This document shows positions 27,803 through 35,977 of a stretch of 64,000 nucleotides of DNA, in pieces; position 1 is the stretch's first letter; every line of letters begins with the position of its first letter. Below the pieces are notes generated by a model. It was not told where the DNA came from. It saw only the letters and a program-made list of their open reading frames with translations, and did not search any database. This DNA is from Bordetella sp. BOR01 (GTDB taxonomy: Bacteria; Pseudomonadota; Gammaproteobacteria; Burkholderiales; Burkholderiaceae_B): contig NZ_JAHUWT010000002.1 of NCBI RefSeq assembly GCF_019218885.1, positions 744,001 to 808,000 on the forward strand. Reading direction: 5' to 3'. Made by a program: the position numbers and the translations under genes.

Positions 27803-28786
27803 TCAGTTTGTCTTGATGCCGATCTTCTGGGCGGCGTCTTTCCATTTGGCGATTTCGGCCGCCAGGAAGGTGCGCAGGTCGTCCGGCGTGCCGGGTGCGG
27901 GCTGGATGCCGCGGCTGGCGAACTGTTCCCGGATGTCGTCCGATTCCAGGATGGTGCGCGTGGCCGAGGACAGCCGCTGTATCACCTCTGGCGGCGTGCC
28001 CGAGGGGGCCAGCAGGCCGAACCAGGTGCCGCCGGTGTAGCCGGGCACGCCGCTTTCGGCCACGGTAGGCAGGTCCGGCGCCAACGGTGAGCGTTTGGCG
28101 GTGGCGATGGCCAGCGCCTTGATCTTGCCGCTCTTGATCAGGGGAAACACAGCCGTCACCGTGTCGAACGTCACTTGCACCTGGCCGCCCATCAGGTCGG
28201 TCAGCGAGGGCGAACTGCCGCGATACGGCACGTGGGTCATGTTGATGCCCGCTTGCAGGTTGAACAGCTCGCCGCCCAGGTGGTTGGAGGTGTTGGTACC
28301 GAAGGACGAGAAATTCACCTTGCCGGGGTGCGCCTTCGCATACGCGATCAATTCCTGGACGTTATTGGCGGGGAAATCATTATTGGCCACCAGGATGAAA
28401 GGCACCTGGCCCACCAATGTGACGGGGGCGAAATCGCGGTTGGGGTCGTAGGGCAGGTTGGGGGTGGTGATGCCGGCGATGGACAGTTCGGGCGAGGCGG
28501 CGAACAACAGCGTGTAACCGTCGGGCTGGGCCTTGGCCACAGAGGCCGCGCCGATCACGCCGCCGGCGCCCGGCCGGTTTTCGACCACGATGGTCTGCTT
28601 AAGCACCTTGCCCAGGCGATCGGCCAGCAAGCGCGCCGCTGTATCTGTGCTGCCACCGGCCGGATAGGCCACCACGATGCGTATCGGGTGCGAAGGATAA
28701 CTGTCGGCCGCGCGGACGACGGGCGCGGCCGACATGGCCAGTACCAGTACCAGCGCCAACCCGAAAGCTGCGAGCGTTTTGATCAT
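27803..28786 (-). CDS. Bug-family periplasmic solute receptor (TctC-like)
   Basis: Bug proteins are periplasmic binding proteins expanded in Bordetella and relatives. They usually bind small carboxylates or amides. The 327-residue protein has a signal peptide (MIKTLAAFGLALVLVLAMSAAPVVRA) and the family motifs YPSHPIRIVVAYPAGGSTD, VVENRPGAGG and PYRGSSPSLTDLMGGQV. An AAGGGG ribosome-binding site precedes the chosen ATG. A longer frame to 28873 would lose the signal peptide. No TctA/TctB membrane genes are nearby. Confidence 0.92.
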   Translation of the reverse strand: MIKTLAAFGLALVLVLAMSAAPVVRAADSYPSHPIRIVVAYPAGGSTDTAARLLADRLGKVLKQTIVVENRPGAGGVIGAASVAKAQPDGYTLLFAASPELSIAGITTPNLPYDPNRDFAPVTLVGQVPFILVANNDFPANNVQELIAYAKAHPGKVNFSSFGTNTSNHLGGELFNLQAGINMTHVPYRGSSPSLTDLMGGQVQVTFDTVTAVFPLIKSGKIKALAIATAKRSPLAPDLPTVAESGVPGYTGGTWFGLLAPSGTPPEVIQRLSSATRTILESDDIREQFASRGIQPAPGTPDDLRTFLAAEIAKWKDAAQKIGIKTN

Positions 28787-28868
28787 GTGAATCCCCTTGT
28801 GCTGTGGTTTATGTGGCAACGCATGAAAGGCATTGCCGAGCCAAAAGTTATTCCATATGATGTTGTTA

Positions 28869-28892
28869 TGCAATACTGATTATCGTATTGCA
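28869..28892. promoter_or_regulatory. Perfect inverted repeat, likely operator in divergent promoter region
   Basis: TGCAATAC and GTATTGCA form a perfect 8-bp inverted repeat around an 8-base AT-rich spacer in the 150-base gap between the Bug gene and the dipeptidase gene. On the minus strand a possible TTGCAT-N17-TAACTT promoter for the Bug gene overlaps it. The IclR-family regulator at 30816 is the obvious candidate to bind here, by proximity. Confidence 0.5.
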
Positions 28893-28936
28893 ATAGTTCA
28901 ACTGCGGCCGGCGCCGCGCATCACAGGGGATAAGAC

Positions 28937-29938
28937 ATGAGCGATCAAACCGCCCAGCGCATCGTTATCGACGGGCTGGTGTTCCACGGCGACGGCAATC
29001 CCGAGCCGCTGCATACCGGGCGCGTGACGGCCGCCAACATTACCGTTGCCCCGTATACGCAGGGTTTCGAGCCGGCCTTCGATGCCATGTCGCGCTGGCT
29101 GGCCAACGTTGCGCAGCCCGGATCCGGCTGGCGCCTGGTGCTGCGGGCCGATGACATCGAACAAGCGCACGCGCATGGCCAGACCGGGTTGATCATGGGG
29201 TGGCAGAACCTGCTGCCGCTGGAGTCCCGGCTGGAACGCATCCGCGGCTTTCACGCCATGGGCCTGCGCGTGGGGCAATTGACGTACAACGAAGCCAACT
29301 TCGTGGCCGACGGATGCGGCGAGGCGCGCGGCGGCGGCCTGACGGAATTCGGCCACGCTGTCGTGGCGGAAATGAACGCGGTGGGCGTGGCCATCGACCT
29401 CAGCCATTGTTCCGAAGCCACGGTGCAGCAGGCGGCGAAACTGTCGGCCAAGCCCGTGCTGCTGACCCATGCCAATGCCAAGTCCATGCACGACCGGGTG
29501 CGCAACAAGACCGATGCGTCGATCGAGGCGGTTGCCGCAACGGGTGGCGTCATCGGTGCCAGCATCCATGGCTTCCTGAACTGGAGCGGAGATCCTGCGC
29601 AGCCTCCCACGCTGGAAAGCTTCGCCGCGCATGTCCGGCACCTGGGCAACCTGGTGGGCCTGGAGCATGTCGGCATTGGCACCGACTTTGCCTGCGTACA
29701 GGACCCGGCGCAGGTCGATGCGGTGCTCGAGCTCAGCCGCAACTATCCCGGCCCGGCCGGCGTGTTCATCAACGCTTTCGGCAACCGGTTGGCCGATCGC
29801 TACCCGAAGGAAACCCCCTCGCCGCGCCAGTTCCCATCCATCCTCCAGGCGCTCGAGCAAGCCGGCTTCACGGCACGCGAAATCGACGGTATCGCCGGGG
29901 GCAATTTCCTGCGCGCCTTCCGCGCGATCTGGGGCTAG
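28937..29938 (+). CDS. M19 (renal dipeptidase-like) metallohydrolase
   Basis: This 333-residue TIM-barrel protein belongs to peptidase family M19. Conserved metal-site segments include YNEANFVADGCGEARGGGL, IDLSHCSEA, LLTHANAKSMHDRVRNK and VGIGTDFAC. The N-terminal metal ligands HxD, present in classical dipeptidases (DGHNDLP), are replaced by IDGLVFHGDG. The same loss occurs in the proteobacterial subgroup near dimethylglycine and betaine catabolic genes, so the substrate may not be a dipeptide. It is followed within eight bases by a nitrilase-family gene and probably starts an operon. Confidence 0.85.
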   Translation: MSDQTAQRIVIDGLVFHGDGNPEPLHTGRVTAANITVAPYTQGFEPAFDAMSRWLANVAQPGSGWRLVLRADDIEQAHAHGQTGLIMGWQNLLPLESRLERIRGFHAMGLRVGQLTYNEANFVADGCGEARGGGLTEFGHAVVAEMNAVGVAIDLSHCSEATVQQAAKLSAKPVLLTHANAKSMHDRVRNKTDASIEAVAATGGVIGASIHGFLNWSGDPAQPPTLESFAAHVRHLGNLVGLEHVGIGTDFACVQDPAQVDAVLELSRNYPGPAGVFINAFGNRLADRYPKETPSPRQFPSILQALEQAGFTAREIDGIAGGNFLRAFRAIWG

Positions 29939-29946
29939 GGGGCATC

Positions 29947-30810
29947 ATGCCACGCACGCTGTGTCTAGCTGCAGCCCAGACGGGGCCGGTGTCGGTGCCG
30001 GGCAGCGGCGCCATTCTGGATAGCGCCATCGCGCTGATCGACCGTGCCAGCGGGCAAGGGGCGCAATTGCTGGTGTTTCCCGAATTGTTCCTGGCGCCGT
30101 TCTTCGCCTGCGGGCTCGAGGCCGACTACGGAAAGTACTTCATGGCGCTGGACGATCCCCTGCTCGGACGGCTGCGAGGACATGCCGCCACGCGTCGCCT
30201 GGCGCTGGTGCTGCCGGTTGCCGAGCGGGCCGCTGACGGATACTTCAATTCGGCCCAGGTACTGAACGAACGCGGCGACAGCCTGGGGGTGTATCGCAAG
30301 ACGCATATTCCCGCCTATTTCCCCAACGAACGGCCGGGCGGCACCGGCAGCTACGAGAAGTTCTATTTCGCGCCGGGCCAGGGCCTGCCGGTGTTCGACC
30401 TGTGCGGCACGCGCATCGGCATCCAGATCTGCAACGACCGGCTTTACCCCGAAGCTTCGCGCGCCCTGGCCTTGCGCGGCGCGCAAGTGCTGGTCATGCC
30501 GATCGCCTTTTCCACGTACAGCGATCCGCAGCACCGCGCGTCCATCTGGGAAGTCCCTCTGCGGGCCCGGGCCTACGAGAACGGCGTCTACGTACTGGCG
30601 TCCAATCGTGCCGGCACCGAAGGGCCGCGCCATCATCTGGGGCACAGCATGGTGGTCGATCCTTATGGCATGATCGCGGCACGCGCCGGCGACCAGGACG
30701 CCGAACTGATCGTGCACGAGGCCGCCCTGGACGAGGTCGATCGGGCCCGCGCCGCCTTTCCATGGTGGCGCGACCGCCGCCCCGATTTGTATGCCGATCT
30801 GGTCAAATAG
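29947..30810 (+). CDS. Carbon-nitrogen hydrolase (nitrilase superfamily amidohydrolase)
   Basis: This 287-residue protein has the full catalytic triad of the nitrilase superfamily: Glu in LLVFPELFLAPFF, Lys in YRKTHIPAYFPNE and the nucleophile Cys in IGIQICNDRLYPEASR. Its layout is closest to N-carbamoylputrescine amidase or beta-ureidopropionase, enzymes that release ammonia and CO2 or a carboxylate from N-carbamoyl or amide compounds. It lies between the M19 protein and an IclR regulator, with gaps of eight and five bases, so all three form one transcript. The exact substrate is not predictable. Confidence 0.87.
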   Translation: MPRTLCLAAAQTGPVSVPGSGAILDSAIALIDRASGQGAQLLVFPELFLAPFFACGLEADYGKYFMALDDPLLGRLRGHAATRRLALVLPVAERAADGYFNSAQVLNERGDSLGVYRKTHIPAYFPNERPGGTGSYEKFYFAPGQGLPVFDLCGTRIGIQICNDRLYPEASRALALRGAQVLVMPIAFSTYSDPQHRASIWEVPLRARAYENGVYVLASNRAGTEGPRHHLGHSMVVDPYGMIAARAGDQDAELIVHEAALDEVDRARAAFPWWRDRRPDLYADLVK

Positions 30811-30815
30811 GAGAC

Positions 30816-31625
30816 ATGAACCCCATCTCTTCCAATAAAAGCGGGGCTGCCACCACCGCCGAGCCTGCCGCCGACCGGCTGTTCGTCTTGTCGGTAGGCA
30901 AATGCTTTCAGTTGCTCGAATGCCTGAATGCCGCCCAACGGCCGTTGACCCTGACCGAGCTGATCCAGCTATCCGGCCTGGAAAAAAGCGCGGCCCAACG
31001 CTTTGCCCACACCTTGCGCGAATTGGGCTACCTGCGCCAGCATGCGCAAACGCGCGCCTATTCGCTGTCGAGCCGCATGCTCGAGTTCGGCCATACCGTG
31101 CTGGCGACCGATTCCGTCAAAGAAGTCGCCGACCCGCACCTGCAACGCCTTAACCAGCACTGCCGCGAGACCGTCAACCTGATGGAGCTGGAAGGCCGCG
31201 AGATCGTCTATGTATCGCGCTACCCCAGCATCCATCCCGTCAGCGTCAACCTGCATGTCGGGTCGCGGCTGCCTGCTTTCTGCACGGCGGCCGGCCGCGC
31301 GATGCTGGCGTTCTTGCCGGCGCGCCAGGCGCAGTCGGTCTTGGCCGCCCCGCGCCAGGCCATGACGCCGTATACGGTGACCGACCTGCACGAACTGCAG
31401 GCCTTGCTGGAACAGGTGCACCGCGACGGATACGTGATCAATAATCAGGAAGCCTTCATCGGCGATATTTCCGTGGCGGCGCCCATCCTGAATGCCGACC
31501 GGGAAGTGGTCGGCGCCGTCAACATCGCCGTTCCCTCGCCCCGCTGGAGTATCGACAAGGCGCGTGAAGAGCTGGCGCCGCAAGTGCTGGATTGCGCGCG
31601 GGCAATACGGCGCGACCTGGCCTAG
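30816..31625 (+). CDS. IclR-family transcriptional regulator
   Basis: The 269-residue protein has an N-terminal winged helix (LSVGKCFQLLECLNAAQRPLTLTEL, then GLEKSAAQRFAHTLRELGYL). A C-terminal effector domain carries FCTAAGRAMLAFLP and PILNADREVVGAVNIAVP. IclR proteins sense small carboxylates or aromatics and act as repressors or activators of adjacent catabolic genes. It is cotranscribed with the two hydrolases upstream. Its stop overlaps that of the convergent DUF35 gene by four bases. Confidence 0.92.
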   Translation: MNPISSNKSGAATTAEPAADRLFVLSVGKCFQLLECLNAAQRPLTLTELIQLSGLEKSAAQRFAHTLRELGYLRQHAQTRAYSLSSRMLEFGHTVLATDSVKEVADPHLQRLNQHCRETVNLMELEGREIVYVSRYPSIHPVSVNLHVGSRLPAFCTAAGRAMLAFLPARQAQSVLAAPRQAMTPYTVTDLHELQALLEQVHRDGYVINNQEAFIGDISVAAPILNADREVVGAVNIAVPSPRWSIDKAREELAPQVLDCARAIRRDLA

Positions 31626-32050
31626 AGGCCGTCCAGGCCCTGGCTGTCGATGCGGAACTGCGGCAGGGCGATGGTTTCGGACAAGGCTTCGAATATCACC
31701 TGCACGCGCGCGCCCATCTGGATGGCTTCGGGTGGCGAATCCAGAATGTTGGCGATCATCCGGATGCCTTCGTCCAGGTCGATGGCCGCCACGACATACG
31801 GCAGGTGCTCTTTCAAGGCGGCATTGGCGGCCCGGTGGTTCACCGTAAAGGTGTAGATCGTGCCTTTGCCGCTGCAGGGCAGCCAATGCAAGTCATTTGA
31901 CAGGCAGCCGATGCAGAAGCCGCGCGGGTAGAACTGGCGCGCCCCGCATGCGCGGCATTCCTGGATCACCAGTTGGCGGGCTGCCGCTGCGTCCCAGTAA
32001 GGCCGGGTAATGTCGGTGGGCTGCGGAATGGGCCGTGCTGTCGATGTCAT
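31622..32050 (-). CDS. DUF35 Zn-ribbon/OB-fold protein, partner of the thiolase-fold protein
   Basis: This 142-residue protein has a rubredoxin-like zinc ribbon (C32-x2-C35...C46-x2-C49, in CRACGARQFYPRGFCIGC) and an OB-fold (WLPCSGKGTIYTFTVNHRA). DUF35 proteins form obligate complexes with SCP2-thiolase-like enzymes, such as HMG-CoA synthase complexes in archaea and the Ltp2-ChsH2 aldolase of steroid side-chain degradation. The gene directly follows the thiolase-like gene, two bases apart, which fits a two-subunit enzyme. Confidence 0.9.
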   Translation of the reverse strand: MTSTARPIPQPTDITRPYWDAAAARQLVIQECRACGARQFYPRGFCIGCLSNDLHWLPCSGKGTIYTFTVNHRAANAALKEHLPYVVAAIDLDEGIRMIANILDSPPEAIQMGARVQVIFEALSETIALPQFRIDSQGLDGL

Positions 32051-32052
32051 GC

Positions 32053-33210
32053 TTACACTCCGAGAATCATGGTGGTATTGGCGGAGAACACCAGGCCGGG
32101 CGCATGCACCATGGCCAGCCTGGCCTCGGGAATCTGGCGCTCGCCGCATTCACCGCGCAACTGCTTCACCGCCTCGATGACGAGCAGCATGCCGAACATG
32201 CCAGGGTGGTTGTACGAAAGCCCGCCGCCCGACGTATTGATGGGAAAGCCGCCGCCGGGCCCCAGCCGGCCGCCCGCGACGAAATCGCCGCCTTCGCCGC
32301 GCCGGCAGAACCCCAGCTCTTCCAGCGACTGGATGACACCAATGGTGAAGTGGTCGTAGATTTGCACCACGTCGATATCGCCGCGAGACACCTCGGCCAT
32401 GGCAAGTGCCTGTTCGGCCGTTTGCGCCACGCGTGTATCCAGCCAGTCGGTGGTGTTGAACGGTGTGTAATGGTGCGAGAACGCCTCGGCGATTCCTTTT
32501 ACATAGACCGGCGGGCGAGCCAGGTCGCGCGCACGGTCTGCCGCGGTGACAACCAGTGCGCCGCCGGCATCGGTAACCAGGCAGCAGTCGCGCTGGCGCA
32601 GCGGCTCGGCGATGTAGGCCGAGGCCAGCACATCGTCGATGGACAGCGGATCGCGCTTGTATGCCTTGGGATTGAGCCTGGCCCATTGGCGCGCCGCGAC
32701 GGCTACTTCGGCCAGCGCCTGCGGGGTGGTGCCGTAGCGGTGCATATGCAGCCGGGCGACCATGGCGTAGTAGCCGATGGGGCTCAGTTGGCCGTACGGG
32801 GTAATGAATTGCCCGCGCGGACTGCGCATGTCTTCCGCGGCGACCCCCAGCTTGCGCGATCCATCCGACAGCTGGGTGCTGCCATAGGTGATCAGCGCCA
32901 CATCGCACATGCCCGCCGCGATGGCGGCCATCGCGTGGCGGATGTGCAGCACGTTCGACATGCCGCCCACATTGGTCGAATCTACGTAGCGGGGGCGGAT
33001 GCCCAGGTATTCGGCGACTTGCAGGCCCGAGAAGCGGTCATCGGTATGCGCGAACACGCCATCGACCTCGGCCAGGGCCAGGCCGGCGTCGGCCAGCGCA
33101 CGCTGGGCGGCCTGCCCCTGCAGTTCCAGCGCACTCAGGCCGGGCACCTTGCCCAGGTCGGATTCGGCAGCGCCCACAATGGCAATGGATCCGGATAAAT
33201 GATCAGGCAT
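32053..33210 (-). CDS. SCP2-type thiolase-fold protein lacking the nucleophilic Cys
   Basis: This 385-residue lipid-transfer/SCP2 thiolase-family protein has GAAESDLGKVPGLSALELQ near the N-terminus, QIYDHFTIGVIQSLEELGF in the middle and GGGLSYNHPGMFGM near the C-terminus. The loop that normally carries the acyl-accepting Cys reads STNVGGMSNVLHIRHAM (residues 78-94) and has no Cys. The enzyme is therefore unlikely to be a classical thiolase. An Ltp2-like retro-aldolase activity on a beta-hydroxyacyl-CoA is a reasonable inference, given the DUF35 partner next door. GGGAAG precedes the ATG. Confidence 0.85.
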   Translation of the reverse strand: MPDHLSGSIAIVGAAESDLGKVPGLSALELQGQAAQRALADAGLALAEVDGVFAHTDDRFSGLQVAEYLGIRPRYVDSTNVGGMSNVLHIRHAMAAIAAGMCDVALITYGSTQLSDGSRKLGVAAEDMRSPRGQFITPYGQLSPIGYYAMVARLHMHRYGTTPQALAEVAVAARQWARLNPKAYKRDPLSIDDVLASAYIAEPLRQRDCCLVTDAGGALVVTAADRARDLARPPVYVKGIAEAFSHHYTPFNTTDWLDTRVAQTAEQALAMAEVSRGDIDVVQIYDHFTIGVIQSLEELGFCRRGEGGDFVAGGRLGPGGGFPINTSGGGLSYNHPGMFGMLLVIEAVKQLRGECGERQIPEARLAMVHAPGLVFSANTTMILGV

Positions 33211-33244
33211 GTATTGCTTCCCTTCTTGTCTGGTTCGTTATCTG

Positions 33245-34396
33245 TCACAGCGACCGGGCAATCAGCTCGCGCATGATCTCCGACGAGCCGCCGTAGATGC
33301 GGTTGGGCCGCACGTCGGTGTAGGCGCGGCCGATGGGGTATTCGCGCATGTACCCGTAGCCGCCGTAGAACTGCAGCAGGTCGTCGATCGAACGGGTTGC
33401 CTCGGTGGCCCACAGCTTGGCCATGGCCGCACCTGCCGCGTCCAGCGTGCCGTCCATGTAGCGCGCGATGCAGCTGTCGACGAAGGCGCGCGTAGCCGCC
33501 GCGAGCGCCTTGATGTCGGCCAGCTTGAAGCGGATGTGCTGGTTGTCGATCAAGGCCTTGTCGAAGGCGCGCCTTTCCTTGGTGTAGTCGATCGTCCACT
33601 CGAGCGCCGCCTCGAGCGCGGCGGCGCAGCGCACGGCGATCATCAGGCGCTCGCGCACCAGCTCTTTCATCAAGTAGCCGAACCCCTGGCCCGGTTCTCC
33701 TACCAGCGCGTCGCCAGGAACCTCCATGTCCTGGAAGAACAGTTCACAGGTGTCCTGGGCCTTCTGGCCAACCTTGTCCAACAGGCGTCCGCGCTTGAAC
33801 CCCGGCGTGGCGGTGTCGGTCCAGAACAGGCTGATGCCCCGTGCCCCGGCGCCGGGGTCGGTCTTGGCCACGATCATGACCCGGTCGGCATGCAGGCCGT
33901 TCGTGATGAACGTTTTCTGGCCATTGATCAGGTAGCCATGCGCGGTCTTGGCCGCGGTGGTACGTATGGCTTTCAGGTCGCTGCCGGCGCCGGGCTCGGT
34001 CATGGCAATCGACCCGACAATATCGCCCCGTGCCATGCCGGGCAGGGACGCCTGTTTCTGCGCCTCGGTGCCGAAGTTCAGCAGATAGGGCGCCACGATA
34101 TCGGAATGCGTGGTAAAGCCGGTGATACCGCTGGCCAGCGAGGTGGCGATTTCTTCCAGCACCACCACGGTGTGCAGGAAATCGCCTCCTGCGCCGCCGT
34201 ACTCATCGGGGATGTTGGTCAGCAGCATGCCCACCTTGCCGGCCTTGCGCCACAGGTCGCGCGGGACGTGGCCTTCTGCCTCCCATTGCGCATGCCCGGG
34301 GGCGACTTCGTCGCGAATGAAGCGGGCTATCGTCTTGCGAAACTCTTCGTGTTCAGCGCTGAACCCCTGCCGCACGCTGGCGCCGGAATTTGCCAT
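33245..34396 (-). CDS. Acyl-CoA dehydrogenase
   Basis: This 383-residue FAD enzyme would introduce the alpha-beta double bond in an acyl-CoA and pass electrons to ETF. Family motifs are present: IAMTEPGAGSDLKAIRTTA, INGQKTFITNGLHAD, FYGGYGYMREYPIGRAYTDVR and GGSSEIMRELIARSL. The Glu of Y-x-x-E-type active sites is not obvious at the usual C-terminal site. It follows an acyl-CoA synthetase gene in the operon, so the likely substrate is the CoA ester made by that enzyme. Confidence 0.93.
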   Translation of the reverse strand: MANSGASVRQGFSAEHEEFRKTIARFIRDEVAPGHAQWEAEGHVPRDLWRKAGKVGMLLTNIPDEYGGAGGDFLHTVVVLEEIATSLASGITGFTTHSDIVAPYLLNFGTEAQKQASLPGMARGDIVGSIAMTEPGAGSDLKAIRTTAAKTAHGYLINGQKTFITNGLHADRVMIVAKTDPGAGARGISLFWTDTATPGFKRGRLLDKVGQKAQDTCELFFQDMEVPGDALVGEPGQGFGYLMKELVRERLMIAVRCAAALEAALEWTIDYTKERRAFDKALIDNQHIRFKLADIKALAAATRAFVDSCIARYMDGTLDAAGAAMAKLWATEATRSIDDLLQFYGGYGYMREYPIGRAYTDVRPNRIYGGSSEIMRELIARSL

Positions 34397-34416
34397 GGCT
34401 GTTCCTGGTGGTTGAT

Positions 34417-35958
34417 TCAATGGGCAATGCCGACGTTCTGCGGCCAATACCGCTGCTTGACCAGGCGCTTGAGCAGCTTGCCCGATTCGGTGCGCGGCAT
34501 GTCGGCCACGAAGTCGACACTGCGCGGGCATTTGATGTGCGATAGGTGTGCGCGGCAGAAGGCAATCAGTTCGTCGGCCAGCGCCTCGCTGGCCGCATGC
34601 GGGTCGACCAGTTGCACGACGGCCTTGACCTCTTCGCCGAATTCTTCGTTGGGTACGCCGATCACGGCGGCGTCCTGTACGGCCGGATGCAGGGCCAGGC
34701 GGTTCTCCGCTTCCTGGGGATAGATATTCACGCCGCCCGACACGATGGTGTTGGACAAGCGGTCGGTCAAGTACAGGAAACCGTCCTCGTCCAGGTAGCC
34801 TACGTCGCCATAAGTGGCCCAGCCGCGTTCGTTGTAGGCGCTACGGGTTTTCTCGGGGTCGTTGTGGTACTGGAAACTGCCGCCACCGGAAAAGTAGATG
34901 ACGCCCACCTGCCGTGGCCCGAGTTCTTGGCCGTTGTCGCCCACGATGTGCACCTTGCCGAACTCGGGGATGCCTACCGAGCCTCGATGCTGCAGCCATT
35001 CGTGCGAGTCCAGCGAGGTACGGCCCACCAGTTCGGTGCCGCTGTAGTATTCATACAGGATCGGGCCCCACCAGGCGATCATGGCCTCTTTGATCTCGGC
35101 CGGGCAGGGCGCGGCGGCATGCACGGCGTAGCGCAGCGAACTCAGGTCGCAGGCGCTGCGCTGTGCCTCGGGCAGGCGCAGCAGCCGGATGAACATGGTC
35201 GGCACCCATTGCGAATGGGTGATGCGGTAATCCTGGATTGCCTGCAATGCCTGTTCGGCATCGAATTTTTCCATCATGACGCACGTGCCGCCGGCGCGCA
35301 GCACGGCCATGTTCCATCGTACCGGCGCGGTGTGATAGTAGGGCGCCGTCGAAAGATAGACGGTGTCCCGGTCGAATGCCTTCCAGGCGCTGCGGGCCGA
35401 GGTGTCGGCCCGGAAAAAACCGTTGGCCGTTTCCAGCGGACGCTTGATCCCCTTGGGTACGCCCGTGGTGCCCGACGAATAGCAGAAGTCCGTTCCCTCG
35501 GGAAGGGCGGGCAGCGGCGTGTCGGCAGGAAAACGGCCTATCCAGCTTGGATAGGATTCGAACCCGTCGCGCTCGTCGTCCATGATTACGCAGGTGGTGC
35601 CGCGTTGGCGAAACGCATCGTACGAGACTTCCTGCAGGGTCTGGCGCGAGCAGAACAGCACCTTGGCGCCGGAGTCGTCCACGATGTATTGCACTTCGTC
35701 GCGCTTGAGGTGGCGGCTGACCGTCACGTAGTACAGCCCGATGCGATGGGCGGCGCACAGGATCTCGAAGTAGTAGGGATGGTTTTCCAGGAATACCGCG
35801 ATCGAGTCGCCGGTCTTCAGCCCCGCGGCGAGCAGGGCGGCGGCACACTGGCGTGTGCGCCTTTCCAGTTCGGCCCAGGTCGCGGCATAGCCCGACGGGA
35901 TCATGCGGTAGGCGATGCGATCGGGTGTGTCGATCGCATGGCGCTCGATTGCAGTCAT
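34417..35958 (-). CDS. AMP-forming acyl-CoA synthetase (fatty-acid/cyclic acid CoA ligase)
   Basis: This 513-residue ANL-superfamily ligase activates a carboxylic acid to its CoA ester with ATP. The P-loop YSSGTTGVPKGIKRPL is intact, as are EYYSGTELVG, GDVGYLDEDGFLYLTDR and the C-terminal catalytic Lys in RTESGKLLKRLVK. GGAGGGG lies six bases before the ATG at 35958. It sits after a double hot-dog hydratase gene and starts the chemistry of this operon. Its acid substrate is unknown. The neighbouring proteins point to a branched or ring-bearing acid. Confidence 0.92.
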   Translation of the reverse strand: MTAIERHAIDTPDRIAYRMIPSGYAATWAELERRTRQCAAALLAAGLKTGDSIAVFLENHPYYFEILCAAHRIGLYYVTVSRHLKRDEVQYIVDDSGAKVLFCSRQTLQEVSYDAFRQRGTTCVIMDDERDGFESYPSWIGRFPADTPLPALPEGTDFCYSSGTTGVPKGIKRPLETANGFFRADTSARSAWKAFDRDTVYLSTAPYYHTAPVRWNMAVLRAGGTCVMMEKFDAEQALQAIQDYRITHSQWVPTMFIRLLRLPEAQRSACDLSSLRYAVHAAAPCPAEIKEAMIAWWGPILYEYYSGTELVGRTSLDSHEWLQHRGSVGIPEFGKVHIVGDNGQELGPRQVGVIYFSGGGSFQYHNDPEKTRSAYNERGWATYGDVGYLDEDGFLYLTDRLSNTIVSGGVNIYPQEAENRLALHPAVQDAAVIGVPNEEFGEEVKAVVQLVDPHAASEALADELIAFCRAHLSHIKCPRSVDFVADMPRTESGKLLKRLVKQRYWPQNVGIAH

Positions 35959-35977
35959 GCTGGCCCCTCCTGGAAGT

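Noticed and set aside
32053-33210. Ordinary acetyl-CoA acetyltransferase
   Set aside because: There is no Cys in the nucleophile loop, and a DUF35 partner lies next to it.
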